Source of the DNA: Myroides sp. WP-1
GTDB taxonomy: Bacteria; Bacteroidota; Bacteroidia; Flavobacteriales; Flavobacteriaceae
NCBI RefSeq assembly: GCF_014145635.1
Contig: NZ_JACHTC010000003.1
Span: 1-64,000, forward strand
DNA: 64,000 nucleotides
Direction: 5' to 3'
The notes beneath the pieces were generated by a model, which did not search any database, had not been told where the DNA came from, and worked only from the letters and a program-made list of their open reading frames with translations. This document shows, one piece after another, positions 39,333-48,503 of the stretch (the stretch's first letter is position 1; each line of letters opens with the position of its first letter). The translations under genes were made by a program, and so were the position numbers.

Positions 39333-39386
39333 ATGTACTATTTACATTTAAGCACACAAAAGTAAACAATTTTAAAAAAACCGCTG

Positions 39387-40127
39387 CTATAATAGTCCGT
39401 GATCCGCAAAACTATAGTAGTCATATTCAGTAATAATAAAATGATCTAAAATCGCGATATCCATAATTTTACCTGCTTCTTTTATTTTGTTGGTAATCTG
39501 GATATCAGCCTCACTTGGTTGCAACTTGCCAGAAGGGTGATTGTGTGCTAAAATAATAGCTGTTGCGTTCTTTTCAAGCGCTAGTTTGAACAGGATGCGC
39601 AAATCTACTAAGGTTCCCGTAACCCCACCTTTACTGATACTAACGGTTTCAATGAGTTGATGATTAACAAAAGGAGTTTCTCTGTTTGTTGCAATCCCTC
39701 TCACACAGTTAGAGTTGTTTAAAAAGATTACCCAGAACTCTTCATAGTTCAACTCACCTATTTTTGGTTGCATCAATTCGAAGACATCCCTACTACAGCT
39801 GATCTTTGTTCTGGAAGGAAGATCAGCCATTCGCCTGCGTTGCCCTAATTCTAAAGCAGCAACAATTGCTATAGCCTTAGCCTCGCCTATTCCTTTAAAA
39901 CGCCTTAAATTCTCCACGGACTGTTTGGCCAATTCTGCCAAACTGGATTCTGTATTTTCTAATATTCTTCTGCTCAAATCAATGGCAGATTCGTTTTTAT
40001 TTCCTGAATTAATTAAAATCGCAATTAACTCTGTATTGCTCAAAGCACTTTTTCCTTTGAGCAATAGTTTTTCTCTTGGTCGATCATCTACCGCCCAAGT
40101 GGAGATTGGTTTTCTTACATCAGCCAT
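39387..40127 (-). CDS. radC: RadC family JAB/MPN-domain protein
   Basis: This is a JAB1/MPN metalloprotease-like protein historically named a DNA-repair protein; its biochemical role is unsettled. I choose the ATG at 40127 (MADVRKPISTWAVDDRPREK); a GTG 10 codons upstream is less likely. An N-terminal helix-hairpin-helix region (VENLRRFKGIGEAKAIAIVA) precedes the JAMM motif AHNHPSGKLQPSEAD and LDHFIITEYDYYSFAD. It lies between yjjG and mpl, all leftward. Confidence 0.92.
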   Translation of the reverse strand: MADVRKPISTWAVDDRPREKLLLKGKSALSNTELIAILINSGNKNESAIDLSRRILENTESSLAELAKQSVENLRRFKGIGEAKAIAIVAALELGQRRRMADLPSRTKISCSRDVFELMQPKIGELNYEEFWVIFLNNSNCVRGIATNRETPFVNHQLIETVSISKGGVTGTLVDLRILFKLALEKNATAIILAHNHPSGKLQPSEADIQITNKIKEAGKIMDIAILDHFIITEYDYYSFADHGLL

Positions 40128-40223
40128 AGCATTTTGTCTTTTGATTCTCTTTACCACTTCAAAAATCAGTCCTCAATTAAATGCTATTCTCTCTACCCAA
40201 GTGTTTATTGTACATCCTAAATA

Positions 40224-40251
40224 AAAAAATCCTTTCAATGAAAGGATTTTT
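40224..40251 (-). terminator. Terminator of mpl
   Basis: Arms AAAAATCCTTTC (40225-40236) and GAAAGGATTTTT (40240-40251) form a 12-bp stem with a 3-base loop, a few bases past the mpl stop codon. Confidence 0.82.
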
Positions 40252-40259
40252 ATTTCTTA

Positions 40260-41612
40260 TTACAGATTTTGAACATAATCGGTTAAATTTAAACCACCAT
40301 AATCGCCTGAACTCATAAATAACAATACGCTATCTTTTAGATCTAAGTTTTTAATATATGTTTTAAAATCTTCAGCATTTGTATACGTCGTTAAAGTAGG
40401 TAATTCGAACGCTTTTTGCATTTGGTCAGCTGTAATCTCAGGCATGCGTTTAATTTTTAAAGCATCCAAAGAATAAAATACGACCGCTTGATCTGCTACA
40501 TCTAAACTTCCTTTATACTCGGATAAGAAATCTGCATTCAAACTACTATAGGTATGCAACTCCAAACAAGCGACCAACTGCTTATTTGGGTACTGTTCGC
40601 GAACGGCTTTCATGGTTGCTTTAACCTTACTTGGTGAATGAGCAAAGTCTTTATATACAACTGTTGTATCTTTATCATATAACTTCTCCAAGCGCTTGGA
40701 AGCTCCTTTAAAGCTAGTAATAGCATCGAAGAAATCATCTTCATCTATTCCCATATTTTGACATACCCACTTTGCTCCACTAATATTGTTGATGTTATGT
40801 TGTCCAAATACTTCTAAAGGCATAGGTCCTTCTGATGTTACCAAATAAGCAACACCGTCCACAATTTCGTTTTCTAACGTTGTATAAGGTAGCTTGCGAA
40901 TAGGATTGCTACTTTCTTCCGCAATTTGCTTTACGATTTCATCTTCCTCATTGTAAATTAAGATTCCTCCATTAGTAATCTTATCGATGAAAATACGAAA
41001 CTGATCTACATAATTTTCAAATGTAGGAAATACGTTAATATGATCCCACGCAACACCACTTAACAAAGCTATATTAGGTTCGTACAAATGAAATTTCGGG
41101 CGACGATCAATTGGAGATGACAGATATTCATCTCCTTCAATTAGCATGAAATCATTTTCATCGGTCAAATTGACCATTCGATCAAATCCTTCCAGTTGTG
41201 CACCTACTAAATAATCAACGGCAACACCATGATAGTTTAATACATGTAATACCATAGAAGTAATGGTTGTCTTTCCATGTGACCCTCCAATGACTACTCT
41301 CGTTTTATTCTTAGCGTGTTCAAAAATAAACTCTGGGTAAGAATAAATCTTCAAACCTAATTCTCTTGCTTTAAGCAATTCGGGATTGTCTTCTTTTGCG
41401 TGCATTCCCAAGATCACAGCATCAATGGCTGTGGTAATTTTGTCTGCAAACCAACCTTCTTGCTCTGGCAATAAACCTTGTTTCGCTAATCTAGTTTTTG
41501 ATGGTTCAAAAATAGCATCGTCACTTCCTGTTACAACATCACCTTTTGCATGCAGGGCAAGGGCCAAATTGTGCATAGCACTCCCACCTATTGCGATAAA
41601 ATGTATACGCAT
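40260..41612 (-). CDS. mpl: Mur ligase family protein, murein tripeptide ligase Mpl type
   Basis: By family Mpl ligates recycled L-Ala-gamma-D-Glu-mDAP tripeptide to UDP-MurNAc in peptidoglycan recycling. The 450 residues show the N-terminal Rossmann motif FIAIGGSAMHNLALALHAKG, the ATP site VVIGGSHGKTTITSMVLHVL (about residues 106-125), the central GDEYLSSPIDRRPKF characteristic of Mpl, and the C-terminal domain. MurC is the closest alternative, but the GSAM start and EGDEYLSS motif favour Mpl. It is cytoplasmic. Confidence 0.85.
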   Translation of the reverse strand: MRIHFIAIGGSAMHNLALALHAKGDVVTGSDDAIFEPSKTRLAKQGLLPEQEGWFADKITTAIDAVILGMHAKEDNPELLKARELGLKIYSYPEFIFEHAKNKTRVVIGGSHGKTTITSMVLHVLNYHGVAVDYLVGAQLEGFDRMVNLTDENDFMLIEGDEYLSSPIDRRPKFHLYEPNIALLSGVAWDHINVFPTFENYVDQFRIFIDKITNGGILIYNEEDEIVKQIAEESSNPIRKLPYTTLENEIVDGVAYLVTSEGPMPLEVFGQHNINNISGAKWVCQNMGIDEDDFFDAITSFKGASKRLEKLYDKDTTVVYKDFAHSPSKVKATMKAVREQYPNKQLVACLELHTYSSLNADFLSEYKGSLDVADQAVVFYSLDALKIKRMPEITADQMQKAFELPTLTTYTNAEDFKTYIKNLDLKDSVLLFMSSGDYGGLNLTDYVQNL

Positions 41613-41887
41613 TCTATATCTTTTTTACGTCAATTCTTATTGGAGGTTAAAATTACGATTTTATTACTAAAAAAACAGGATACTTTCACAAGACGATCAA
41701 GAAAAATAACCTGTGTATTTTTATGTATACTCCTATTTTTTCTTTTGTAACTTTTCCTCTATACAACTCCTTCTGCAGATAAACCTTCTTTTCAAATTAC
41801 CCACTTAACCGTTATTTTACTATTTAAATAATAATTAAGAAAAAATATATCGTATTTTCGTCAAAATTTTTTAACAAAAATCGCCCT

Positions 41888-42331
41888 ATGGACAATTACA
41901 CTCCACCACCAGTACCGCCACAAAAAAGTGGCAACACACAAGTTTTAGGTATCCTAGCCCTTGTTGCAGGGATTATAGCCTTACCCTCTTCTTTTATCCC
42001 TTGTTTTGGACTTGTTGCACTTATTGTTGCAGTTGTAGCCATTGTATTGGGTATTTTAACCATTTCTAGTGCAAAGAAAAACAACGAATCTAAAGGTTTG
42101 GGTGTTGCCGGACTAGTTCTTGGTGCTATCAGTTTCATCATCATACTTGCTTGGGGTGCTTTATTCGCTACTGTAACAACAGCTGCGATTAAAAACATCG
42201 ATGACATGCAAAAGGAAATGGAAAATATGTCAACGGAAGAATATCCTTATTACAACGAAGAAGGTACTGAAGAAGACTCACTTCAAGATCAAGAAGACGT
42301 ATACCTTTTAGAAGAGCAAGTAACGGAATAA
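41888..42331 (+). CDS. DUF4190-like small membrane protein
   Basis: The function is unknown. The 147-residue protein has a Pro-rich N-terminus (MDNYTPPPVPPQKSGN), two transmembrane segments (about 18-60 as a long or re-entrant hydrophobic stretch and 70-98, separated by SSAKKNNESKGLG), then an acidic cytoplasmic or periplasmic tail rich in Glu, Asp and Tyr. The pattern of hydrophobic GLG-type hairpin after a Pro-rich leader fits DUF4190 and the so-called CCC-motif proteins. The next gene starts three bases after its stop. Confidence 0.7.
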   Translation: MDNYTPPPVPPQKSGNTQVLGILALVAGIIALPSSFIPCFGLVALIVAVVAIVLGILTISSAKKNNESKGLGVAGLVLGAISFIIILAWGALFATVTTAAIKNIDDMQKEMENMSTEEYPYYNEEGTEEDSLQDQEDVYLLEEQVTE

Positions 42332-42334
42332 GTC

Positions 42335-42706
42335 GTGCAGAACTATAGGATCCTTAATTGTATATTTTTTGTTTTTATCTTGTGTTTATTTGGATACATT
42401 CTTTTCTTAAACACAACGACTTCAACTGCACTAAGCATTCGTTCTTCTTGTGAAGGATTACCTGAATCGCTCTGTAGAAGTAGAGGTTTAACACGAGACT
42501 TTATGTCGCTGTTAAAAGGAAAAAAAGAATTGATTAACCCTTATAGTTACTCTATCTTCTTGTTTTTTGCTTATGTAGGTCTTTCAAGAGGAGCTTTGTT
42601 ATTACTTCCCTTGCGGCTACATAAAAACTGGATGATATACTTAGACATCGCTATACTGAGCATTTTCTTTTTATACGCCTTTATTCCTTTATTAGGAATA
42701 AATTAG
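42335..42706 (+). CDS. DUF2752-like membrane protein
   Basis: The function is unknown. The start is a GTG at 42335, three bases after the preceding stop, so the two genes are co-transcribed. The 123 residues contain about three membrane segments (10-30, 70-90, 100-120). Between them GLPESLCRSRGLTRDFMSLL and KELINPYS resemble the DUF2752 signature, in which a CPxCGxTR motif is followed by a conserved Asn. Here the Cys motif is degenerate (LCRSRGLTR), so the assignment is tentative. Confidence 0.6.
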   Translation: MQNYRILNCIFFVFILCLFGYILFLNTTTSTALSIRSSCEGLPESLCRSRGLTRDFMSLLKGKKELINPYSYSIFLFFAYVGLSRGALLLLPLRLHKNWMIYLDIAILSIFFLYAFIPLLGIN

Positions 42707-42711
42707 AAATA

Positions 42712-42752
42712 AAAAAACAGCTTAAAGAATATTCTTTAAGCTGTTTTTTTTT
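42712..42752. terminator. Terminator after the DUF2752-like gene
   Basis: A 19-bp perfect palindrome arm pair (42712-42730 with 42731-42749) with flanking A- and T-runs. It is just beyond the stop at 42706. Confidence 0.88.
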
Positions 42753-42773
42753 ATTGGTATCAATTACCTTCAT

Positions 42774-42807
42774 AAAAAAAGCAGTAGTTCTTCAACTACT
42801 GCTTTTT
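42774..42807 (-). terminator. Terminator of the S46 peptidase gene
   Basis: Arms 42776-42789 and 42794-42807 (core GCAGTAGTT) form a 14-bp stem with loop CTTC and a minus-strand T-run, nine bases past the peptidase stop. Confidence 0.88.
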
Positions 42808-42816
42808 CTATTCTTG

Positions 42817-44967
42817 TTATTTTACTACATTCATTTCTTCAACAATGTGTTTTGCATCAGCAAATTTGTCAATGATGAATAATACATAGCGAATATCAAC
42901 GTTGATTGTACGTTGTAATTCTGGATCGTAGATAACATCTCCTGCCATTGCTTCAATGTTTCCATCGAAAGCTAAACCGATCAATTCTCCTTTTCCATTT
43001 AATACTGGTGAACCTGAGTTTCCTCCTGTAATATCGTGATTAGTTAAGAAGTTTACTGGTAAATGACCTTCTTTATCTGCATATACTCCGTAATCTTTTG
43101 CGTTGTATAAATCGATTAATTTTTGAGGTACATCAAACTCTTCATCTCCAGGAACATGCTTAGCAACTGTTCCTTTTAATGTAGTATACCAATTTTCTTT
43201 CGCATCATTTACTTTCTCGCCTCTTGGTAGTCCTTTCACAGTACCATAAGTTAAACGCAATGTTGAGTTTGCATCTGGATAGTATTTCCCATTTGGATTA
43301 CTTTTTCTAACTCCATCAACAAACAAGCGATATGCTTTTTGGTATTTGTCTTCTAATGTTGCTAACTCATCACTTTTTGCACGGTATTGTTCCATGATAG
43401 CGATTGATAATTCTAACAAAGGATCATTCTCGAAAGTAGTAGAAGGGTTTGCCAAAAATGCACTGATTCTATCTTTATTAACGAAGATACTTTTTTCAAA
43501 AGCTTCGTTTACAAATTTGTCAAAATCTCCATTATATTCTTTCTCAATCTTAGCGATGTAAGGAGCGATTGCATATCCTTTCGCTTTAGTAGCATACAAC
43601 GACAATTGTTTAGCTAGCATTTCTTTTTCTAACGCTTCATCTTGTCCTTCATAGATCTCACTTACATAAGCCATGAAATCATCGTGCATTTCTGCTCTTT
43701 TCTTTGCATCTCCTTTAGCATAACCTTCAATTCCTCCTGATAAACGATAAGGAGTTGCAGCTAAAGCAGATGTACGCAATAACGTCATTAGATAATTATC
43801 ATGACGTGATTTTTCGTTTGTAGCTTTATAGTATGCATTGATATTAGCGATAACATCTCCATACTTTGCTTTGTTTTCTTTTTTACTTGCCCATTTTTGG
43901 AATTCTCCTTCTGCTTTTGTTTTAGTAGCAACCGTTTGATGCTGGTTTAAAGCATCAATCATTCCTTGTCTATTTTTCCAATAGTTAGCTACACCTGCAT
44001 ATTTAGAAGCGTAGTTCAAACGAACTGCGTCATCTTTTGCCATGTATTTTTTCATAACATCCATACCCAATTTAGATCCTTCAACCCAAGCTGGATAAGC
44101 ATATTTGATATTTTGTTCTACTCCTTGTGCAGGCATCCAACGGTTTGTTCTACCTGGATACCCTAAAATCATAGAAAAATCTCCTTCTTTAATACCTGCA
44201 ATAGATACTGGTAAAGCGTGTTTCGGTACCATTGGTACGTTAGCAGCATCATATTCTGCTGGGTTTCCTTCTTTATCAGTGTATACACGGAACATTGAGA
44301 AATCACCGGTATGACGTGGCCATTCCCAGTTATCAGTATCTCCACCAAATTTACCAATGCTATTAGGCGGTGTCCCTACTAAACGTACATCATTATAATC
44401 TTCATATACGAAATAGTAGAATTCATTTCCTTGGAAAAAAGATTTTACAGATACAGTATATCTTCCATTTCCATTGTTTTCTTCCTGAATTTTAGCGATC
44501 TCTTTATTAATAGCGATCTCTCTATCTGCTTCAGTCATTTTATCATTAACAACACTCAAGATGCGTTTTGTTACATCGTCCATGCGAACGAAGAAACGAA
44601 CAGATAGTCCTTTTGCTGGTCTTTCAGAGGCTTTATCCTTTGCCCAAAATCCGTTAGTTAAGATATCATCTTCTGGAGTAGATAAGCTAGCGATCTTATC
44701 ATATCCACAGTGGTGGTTAGTTAAAACTAAACCTTGATTAGAGATTATTTCTGCAGTACATCCACCGTCAAATTGCACAATTGCATCCTTTAATGAATGG
44801 TTGTTAATACTGTAGATTTCCTCAGCAGTAAGCTGTAATCCCATTTTCTCCATATCGCGTTGGTTCAAACGCTCAATGAACATTAAAAACCACATTCCTT
44901 CGTCTGCCTTTAATTTGACAGGCGCAACTAGTAAAAATGCGGTCAGTAATAAAACGATTTTTTTCAT
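42817..44967 (-). CDS. S46 family dipeptidyl-peptidase (DPP7 type)
   Basis: This is a periplasmic or outer-membrane-associated serine exopeptidase releasing dipeptides from the N-termini of peptides. The 716 residues begin with a signal peptide (about 1-21). Mature-enzyme motifs are DEGMWFLMFIERLN, the catalytic His in GLVLTNHHCGYDKI, GKFGGDTDNWEWPRHTGDF, and the catalytic Ser in DITGGNSGSPVLNGKGEL (Ser651). The residue that decides specificity is Gly in LAFDGNIEAM (about 669); DPP11 has Arg here, so this enzyme should be DPP7-like, preferring hydrophobic rather than acidic P1 residues. It lies downstream of the Mrp operon in the same direction but with its own leader. Confidence 0.9.
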   Translation of the reverse strand: MKKIVLLLTAFLLVAPVKLKADEGMWFLMFIERLNQRDMEKMGLQLTAEEIYSINNHSLKDAIVQFDGGCTAEIISNQGLVLTNHHCGYDKIASLSTPEDDILTNGFWAKDKASERPAKGLSVRFFVRMDDVTKRILSVVNDKMTEADREIAINKEIAKIQEENNGNGRYTVSVKSFFQGNEFYYFVYEDYNDVRLVGTPPNSIGKFGGDTDNWEWPRHTGDFSMFRVYTDKEGNPAEYDAANVPMVPKHALPVSIAGIKEGDFSMILGYPGRTNRWMPAQGVEQNIKYAYPAWVEGSKLGMDVMKKYMAKDDAVRLNYASKYAGVANYWKNRQGMIDALNQHQTVATKTKAEGEFQKWASKKENKAKYGDVIANINAYYKATNEKSRHDNYLMTLLRTSALAATPYRLSGGIEGYAKGDAKKRAEMHDDFMAYVSEIYEGQDEALEKEMLAKQLSLYATKAKGYAIAPYIAKIEKEYNGDFDKFVNEAFEKSIFVNKDRISAFLANPSTTFENDPLLELSIAIMEQYRAKSDELATLEDKYQKAYRLFVDGVRKSNPNGKYYPDANSTLRLTYGTVKGLPRGEKVNDAKENWYTTLKGTVAKHVPGDEEFDVPQKLIDLYNAKDYGVYADKEGHLPVNFLTNHDITGGNSGSPVLNGKGELIGLAFDGNIEAMAGDVIYDPELQRTINVDIRYVLFIIDKFADAKHIVEEMNVVK

Positions 44968-45020
44968 AATTATTATAGTATGTTACTTAGTTTGCGAAGA
45001 TAGTTTAATAAACAAAATAA

Positions 45021-45425
45021 TTAATCCTTCTCTTCGTCATTTTTCTCGCAATTTGTTTTTGCGTTTATGTTCTTAGTTTCGATTTCTTTACAATCATCAA
45101 AACCATATCTGTCTTTTAATTCGTCAATTACCGATTTGTTCCATAATTTAATCCCTGTCATATATGCCGTTCTAGCGATCAAAAATGCCGCTACTGGAGA
45201 TGTAATAAACAGGAAAAACACAATAGCAAACACTTTTGTTGTTATTGAAAATTCAGCAAAGTGAATTGCGGCAGCCCCTAAGATGCAACCAATACCTAAA
45301 GTAGCTGCTTTAATGGTAATGGATAATCGCGTATAAAAATCGGGCATTCTGAAAATTCCAATGGAAGCAATTAGAATAAAAATTGCACCTAATGTACTTA
45401 GGATCATGATAAGTAAATCAGTCAT
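45021..45425 (-). CDS. mrpG: Mrp Na+/H+ antiporter subunit G
   Basis: This is a small membrane subunit of the multi-subunit antiporter. The ATG at 45425 (134 residues, MTDLLIMILSTLG) overlaps the mrpF stop by 8 bases; an upstream TTG reading is unlikely. Three membrane segments and the MnhG signature GIFRMPDFYTRLSITIKAAT with LGIGCIL are visible. The hydrophilic tail of about 35 residues (DRYGFDDCKEIETKNINA) is longer than in many homologues. Confidence 0.9.
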   Translation of the reverse strand: MTDLLIMILSTLGAIFILIASIGIFRMPDFYTRLSITIKAATLGIGCILGAAAIHFAEFSITTKVFAIVFFLFITSPVAAFLIARTAYMTGIKLWNKSVIDELKDRYGFDDCKEIETKNINAKTNCEKNDEEKD

Positions 45426-45693
45426 CTCTATCTCTTTTATCAAGGTAAAACGAAAAGGCAACGGTACTCAAGAAAGCGATTAACGCCATAATGACAGCAA
45501 CGTCTAAAAATATAGGGTTATTGGTAATCAAACTAAATAATCCAATAAATCCAACTCCAACGGTAATAAGCAAATCAATAGCTACTACGCGATCTACCAC
45601 AGCTGGTCCTTTTAAAAATCGAATGAAGATCAAAATTAAGGACAAGCAGATAATGGGCATTACAACATATATCAAATAATTCTCTACTGTCAT
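45418..45693 (-). CDS. mrpF: Mrp Na+/H+ antiporter subunit F
   Basis: The 91-residue subunit has three membrane segments and the signature FLKGPAVVDRVVAIDLLITV. Its ATG overlaps the mrpE stop by 4 bases (ATGA-type), so translation is coupled. The C-terminal FYLDKRDRDD is cytoplasmic. Confidence 0.92.
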   Translation of the reverse strand: MTVENYLIYVVMPIICLSLILIFIRFLKGPAVVDRVVAIDLLITVGVGFIGLFSLITNNPIFLDVAVIMALIAFLSTVAFSFYLDKRDRDD

Positions 45694-46175
45694 CGTAAAA
45701 TAGCTAATAGTTTCTTTTCTGTTCTTTCTTTCATGCGTTGAATAAACTTGTCTTTATCCTTTAAATACATGGTATGAATAAAAATATGACTTTTATCGTC
45801 AGCAATATCGATAACCATGGTTCCTGGTGTCAGGGCAATAATATTAGCTAACATCGTAATTTCGAAATCCGTTTTCGCATCAATTTCATATTTAATAATC
45901 CCTGGAGTAGTGTGATAATTTGGCGTGATCACATCAATAGCTACTTGTAAGTTTGCTTGAAGCATATCTACAAAAAAGTAGAGGATGAACACCAAAATTT
46001 TGGGCACGCGATAGAAGTATTCTTTATCGGCTTTATTAGAAGACGTTTTAGTCAACATCCAAAGGATAAAGAAACCTGCAACACCGCCAAAAAAGAAGTT
46101 TGCATAGTTTAATTGTCCTGTTAGTGCTACCCAAACAAACGTCAATAATATATTAAGTAAAAAGTATTTTAGCAT
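45690..46175 (-). CDS. mrpE: Mrp Na+/H+ antiporter subunit E
   Basis: This is a 161-residue subunit with two or three N-terminal membrane segments and a soluble C-terminal domain. MnhE signatures are NILLTFVWVALTGQLNYANF, YFFVDMLQANLQVAIDVITP and ALTPGTMVIDIADDKSHIFI. It lies six bases after mrpD. Confidence 0.92.
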   Translation of the reverse strand: MLKYFLLNILLTFVWVALTGQLNYANFFFGGVAGFFILWMLTKTSSNKADKEYFYRVPKILVFILYFFVDMLQANLQVAIDVITPNYHTTPGIIKYEIDAKTDFEITMLANIIALTPGTMVIDIADDKSHIFIHTMYLKDKDKFIQRMKERTEKKLLAILR

Positions 46176-46181
46176 AGTATC

Positions 46182-47693
46182 CTATTTTATACCTTGTAAA
46201 ACTGATTCGATGTATATCGAAGGATTCATCATTTCGTGTGCAACACGTTGAGAAACTTCGAATATTAATGGAGCATTTAACCCAATAAACAATGACACTC
46301 CTGCTAAAGCAGCAACGGGTAAAATCAAAGCTACTTTCCCTGAACTCACAAAGGGAGCAAAATGGTCAATTTCTTCACTGTTGGGTTTAGGTAAGTCTTT
46401 CCAAAACACTTCTGACCAAATACGGGCAACGATAAATAGAGTTACGAAACTAGCAAATATCAATGTTCCTAATAAGACATATTGTTCTAATCGAAATGCT
46501 TCTTGAAAGAGCATGATCTTAGGCCAAAATCCAGATAGCGGAGGAATTCCAACTAAAGAAAACAAGATAACAGCAAAGAGAATCGACAATTTGGGATAGT
46601 CCTTATACAAACCTCCCAATCGGTTAATATCCTGTGTTTCTCTAATCTTTTGAATCAGTCCGCTCATCATAAATAAATTACTCTTGACGATTACATCGTG
46701 AATAAGGTAAAATATAACCCCAACAAAAGCGAGTTCGGTATACAAACCAAAACCTGCAATGAGATACCCGATATGACATACAATAAAGTAAGAGAGAATA
46801 CGTCGAATATTTCTTTTATTAATTGCACCTAAGGCACCACTGATCATTGTTAGGATGGCAATCACTACAAAGACACCTAATACAAAATCATCGGGTTGAA
46901 ATACAATCGTAAATACGCGAAACATGGAATACACTCCCATTTTGGTTAATAATCCACCAAATATGGCTCCAATGGCGGATGGCGGTGTATGATAAGAAGA
47001 AGGCAACCAAAAATACATGGGAAAAACTGCTGATTTAATACCAAACCCCACAAAGAAAAGCAGAGCAGTTACCGTTACTAATCCACGATTTTCTACAATA
47101 GCGACTTGATGTGCTAAATCAGCGATATTTAAACTTCCTGTTATACCATACAAAATTCCGATCGCTGTTAAAAAAATGGTAGAAGCCAACATATTCATTG
47201 TTACATATTTGACTGCAGACTCCATTTGTCTTTTCTTCCCTCCTAAAGTTAACAATACAAAAGAAGAAATAATTACAACCTCAAACCAAACATATAGATT
47301 AAAGATATCTCCAGTTAAGAAGGCACCTAATAATCCCATGATCAGAAAGTGAAAAATAATAAAATATCCGTATTTGATACGACTAATATTGATAGCGGAT
47401 GTCGAATAAATCCCCACAGCTAATGCGACCGTTGCGGTTAGGAGAACCATGACAGCGCTTAATGTATCAGCTACGAAAGTTATACCAAAAGGAGCTTTCC
47501 AGCTTCCTAATTGCAAAGTAATGGCGCTATGTTCCCAAGTGGCAGTAAACAAATTCCAACACAGGAGAAAAGCAATACTATTCCCAACGATACTTATGAT
47601 TTTTTGGATTTTCACATTTTTCCAAAAAATCAACAGGACTACCGCTGTAAACATATGAGCAAATATGGGCGCTAATATGAAGTTTGAAATCAT
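46182..47693 (-). CDS. mrpD: Mrp Na+/H+ antiporter subunit D
   Basis: This proton-pathway subunit is homologous to complex I NuoM/NuoN. The 503 residues have about 14 membrane segments with the Proton_antipo_M domain. Conserved features are the Glu in NLYVWFEVVIISSFVLL, the Lys in FGIKSAVFPMYFWLPSSYHT, and FIVCHIGYLIAGFGLYT. It starts 4 bases inside the mrpC stop region, so the two are coupled. Confidence 0.94.
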   Translation of the reverse strand: MISNFILAPIFAHMFTAVVLLIFWKNVKIQKIISIVGNSIAFLLCWNLFTATWEHSAITLQLGSWKAPFGITFVADTLSAVMVLLTATVALAVGIYSTSAINISRIKYGYFIIFHFLIMGLLGAFLTGDIFNLYVWFEVVIISSFVLLTLGGKKRQMESAVKYVTMNMLASTIFLTAIGILYGITGSLNIADLAHQVAIVENRGLVTVTALLFFVGFGIKSAVFPMYFWLPSSYHTPPSAIGAIFGGLLTKMGVYSMFRVFTIVFQPDDFVLGVFVVIAILTMISGALGAINKRNIRRILSYFIVCHIGYLIAGFGLYTELAFVGVIFYLIHDVIVKSNLFMMSGLIQKIRETQDINRLGGLYKDYPKLSILFAVILFSLVGIPPLSGFWPKIMLFQEAFRLEQYVLLGTLIFASFVTLFIVARIWSEVFWKDLPKPNSEEIDHFAPFVSSGKVALILPVAALAGVSLFIGLNAPLIFEVSQRVAHEMMNPSIYIESVLQGIK

Positions 47694-48043
47694 ATATCTA
47701 AATCTTGAATATTAAGGGAATCTAAATCATCTGTTCCGGTTGTGCTGTACACCTTATTTAAGAGCACAATTGCGAAAGCGGTCAAACCAAAACTAATTAC
47801 AATTGCAGTTAAGATAAGTGCTTGAGGAACGGGATCGGCATAGGCATCAAAGAATTGGGAATGTTCTTCATCAATAATCGGAGCCTTTCCTTTTGTTAGT
47901 TCACCCATTAAAAAAATAAGAATATTTGCTCCATTTCCCAACATCATCAACCCAAGGAGCAATTTGACCATACTTCTGCGAAACATTAGATAAATGCCCG
48001 CAGAATATAATATACCTACTAAAACGACTAGTAATAATTCCAT
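47690..48043 (-). CDS. mrpC: Mrp Na+/H+ antiporter subunit C
   Basis: This is a NuoK-like subunit of 117 residues with three membrane segments: VGILYSAGIYLMFRRSMVKL, LLGLMMLGNGANILIFLMGE and DPVPQALILTAIVISFGLTA. The last is the typical MnhC/NuoK signature. It has the usual length. Confidence 0.93.
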   Translation of the reverse strand: MELLLVVLVGILYSAGIYLMFRRSMVKLLLGLMMLGNGANILIFLMGELTKGKAPIIDEEHSQFFDAYADPVPQALILTAIVISFGLTAFAIVLLNKVYSTTGTDDLDSLNIQDLDI

Positions 48044-48062
48044 GTAACGTTTTCTTTAGTCA

Positions 48063-48503
48063 TTAAACATTTTCAGCGATTGTAAACAAGATAGTCAATA
48101 CAACTCCAATTACAACCAAATAAACTCCTATATCAAAGAACAAAGCAGTTCCTACAGCACCGATAACGGCTACTGATTCTGCAAACCAAACCCCTGTCAT
48201 AACAGGTAATCCTATAAAAACAGGAATCAATGCACTAATGATAGAGATCGATAAACCGATACCAATTAAGCGCATAGGCGAAAATTGGAACAAGGCTAAC
48301 GTTTGCTTTGTACTATAAGCGAAGGAGTGTAAGACAAAAGCGATAGAAGCGATCAATCCGCCAACAAACCCACCACCAGAGAGGTAATGCCCTCGCAGTA
48401 ATACAAACAGTGAGAACAAGATCAACAACGGCAATAAATAATTGGTTGCCGTACGCAAGATCGTAGTATCTAATACATGATGTTTATTCGGAAACTTCTT
48501 CAT
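48063..48503 (-). CDS. mrpB: Mrp Na+/H+ antiporter subunit B
   Basis: The 146 residues contain four membrane segments and the MnhB motif LRGHYLSGGGFVGGLIASIA. Its start overlaps the end of mrpA by 20 bases, unusually long for this operon, so expression is coupled to mrpA. Confidence 0.92.
   Translation of the reverse strand: MKKFPNKHHVLDTTILRTATNYLLPLLILFSLFVLLRGHYLSGGGFVGGLIASIAFVLHSFAYSTKQTLALFQFSPMRLIGIGLSISIISALIPVFIGLPVMTGVWFAESVAVIGAVGTALFFDIGVYLVVIGVVLTILFTIAENV

Noticed and set aside
40260-41612. Assignment of the Mur ligase as MurC
   Set aside because: The GGSAMHNLA start and the EGDEYLSS motif fit Mpl better, and no other division/cell-wall genes are adjacent. MurC remains a less likely alternative.
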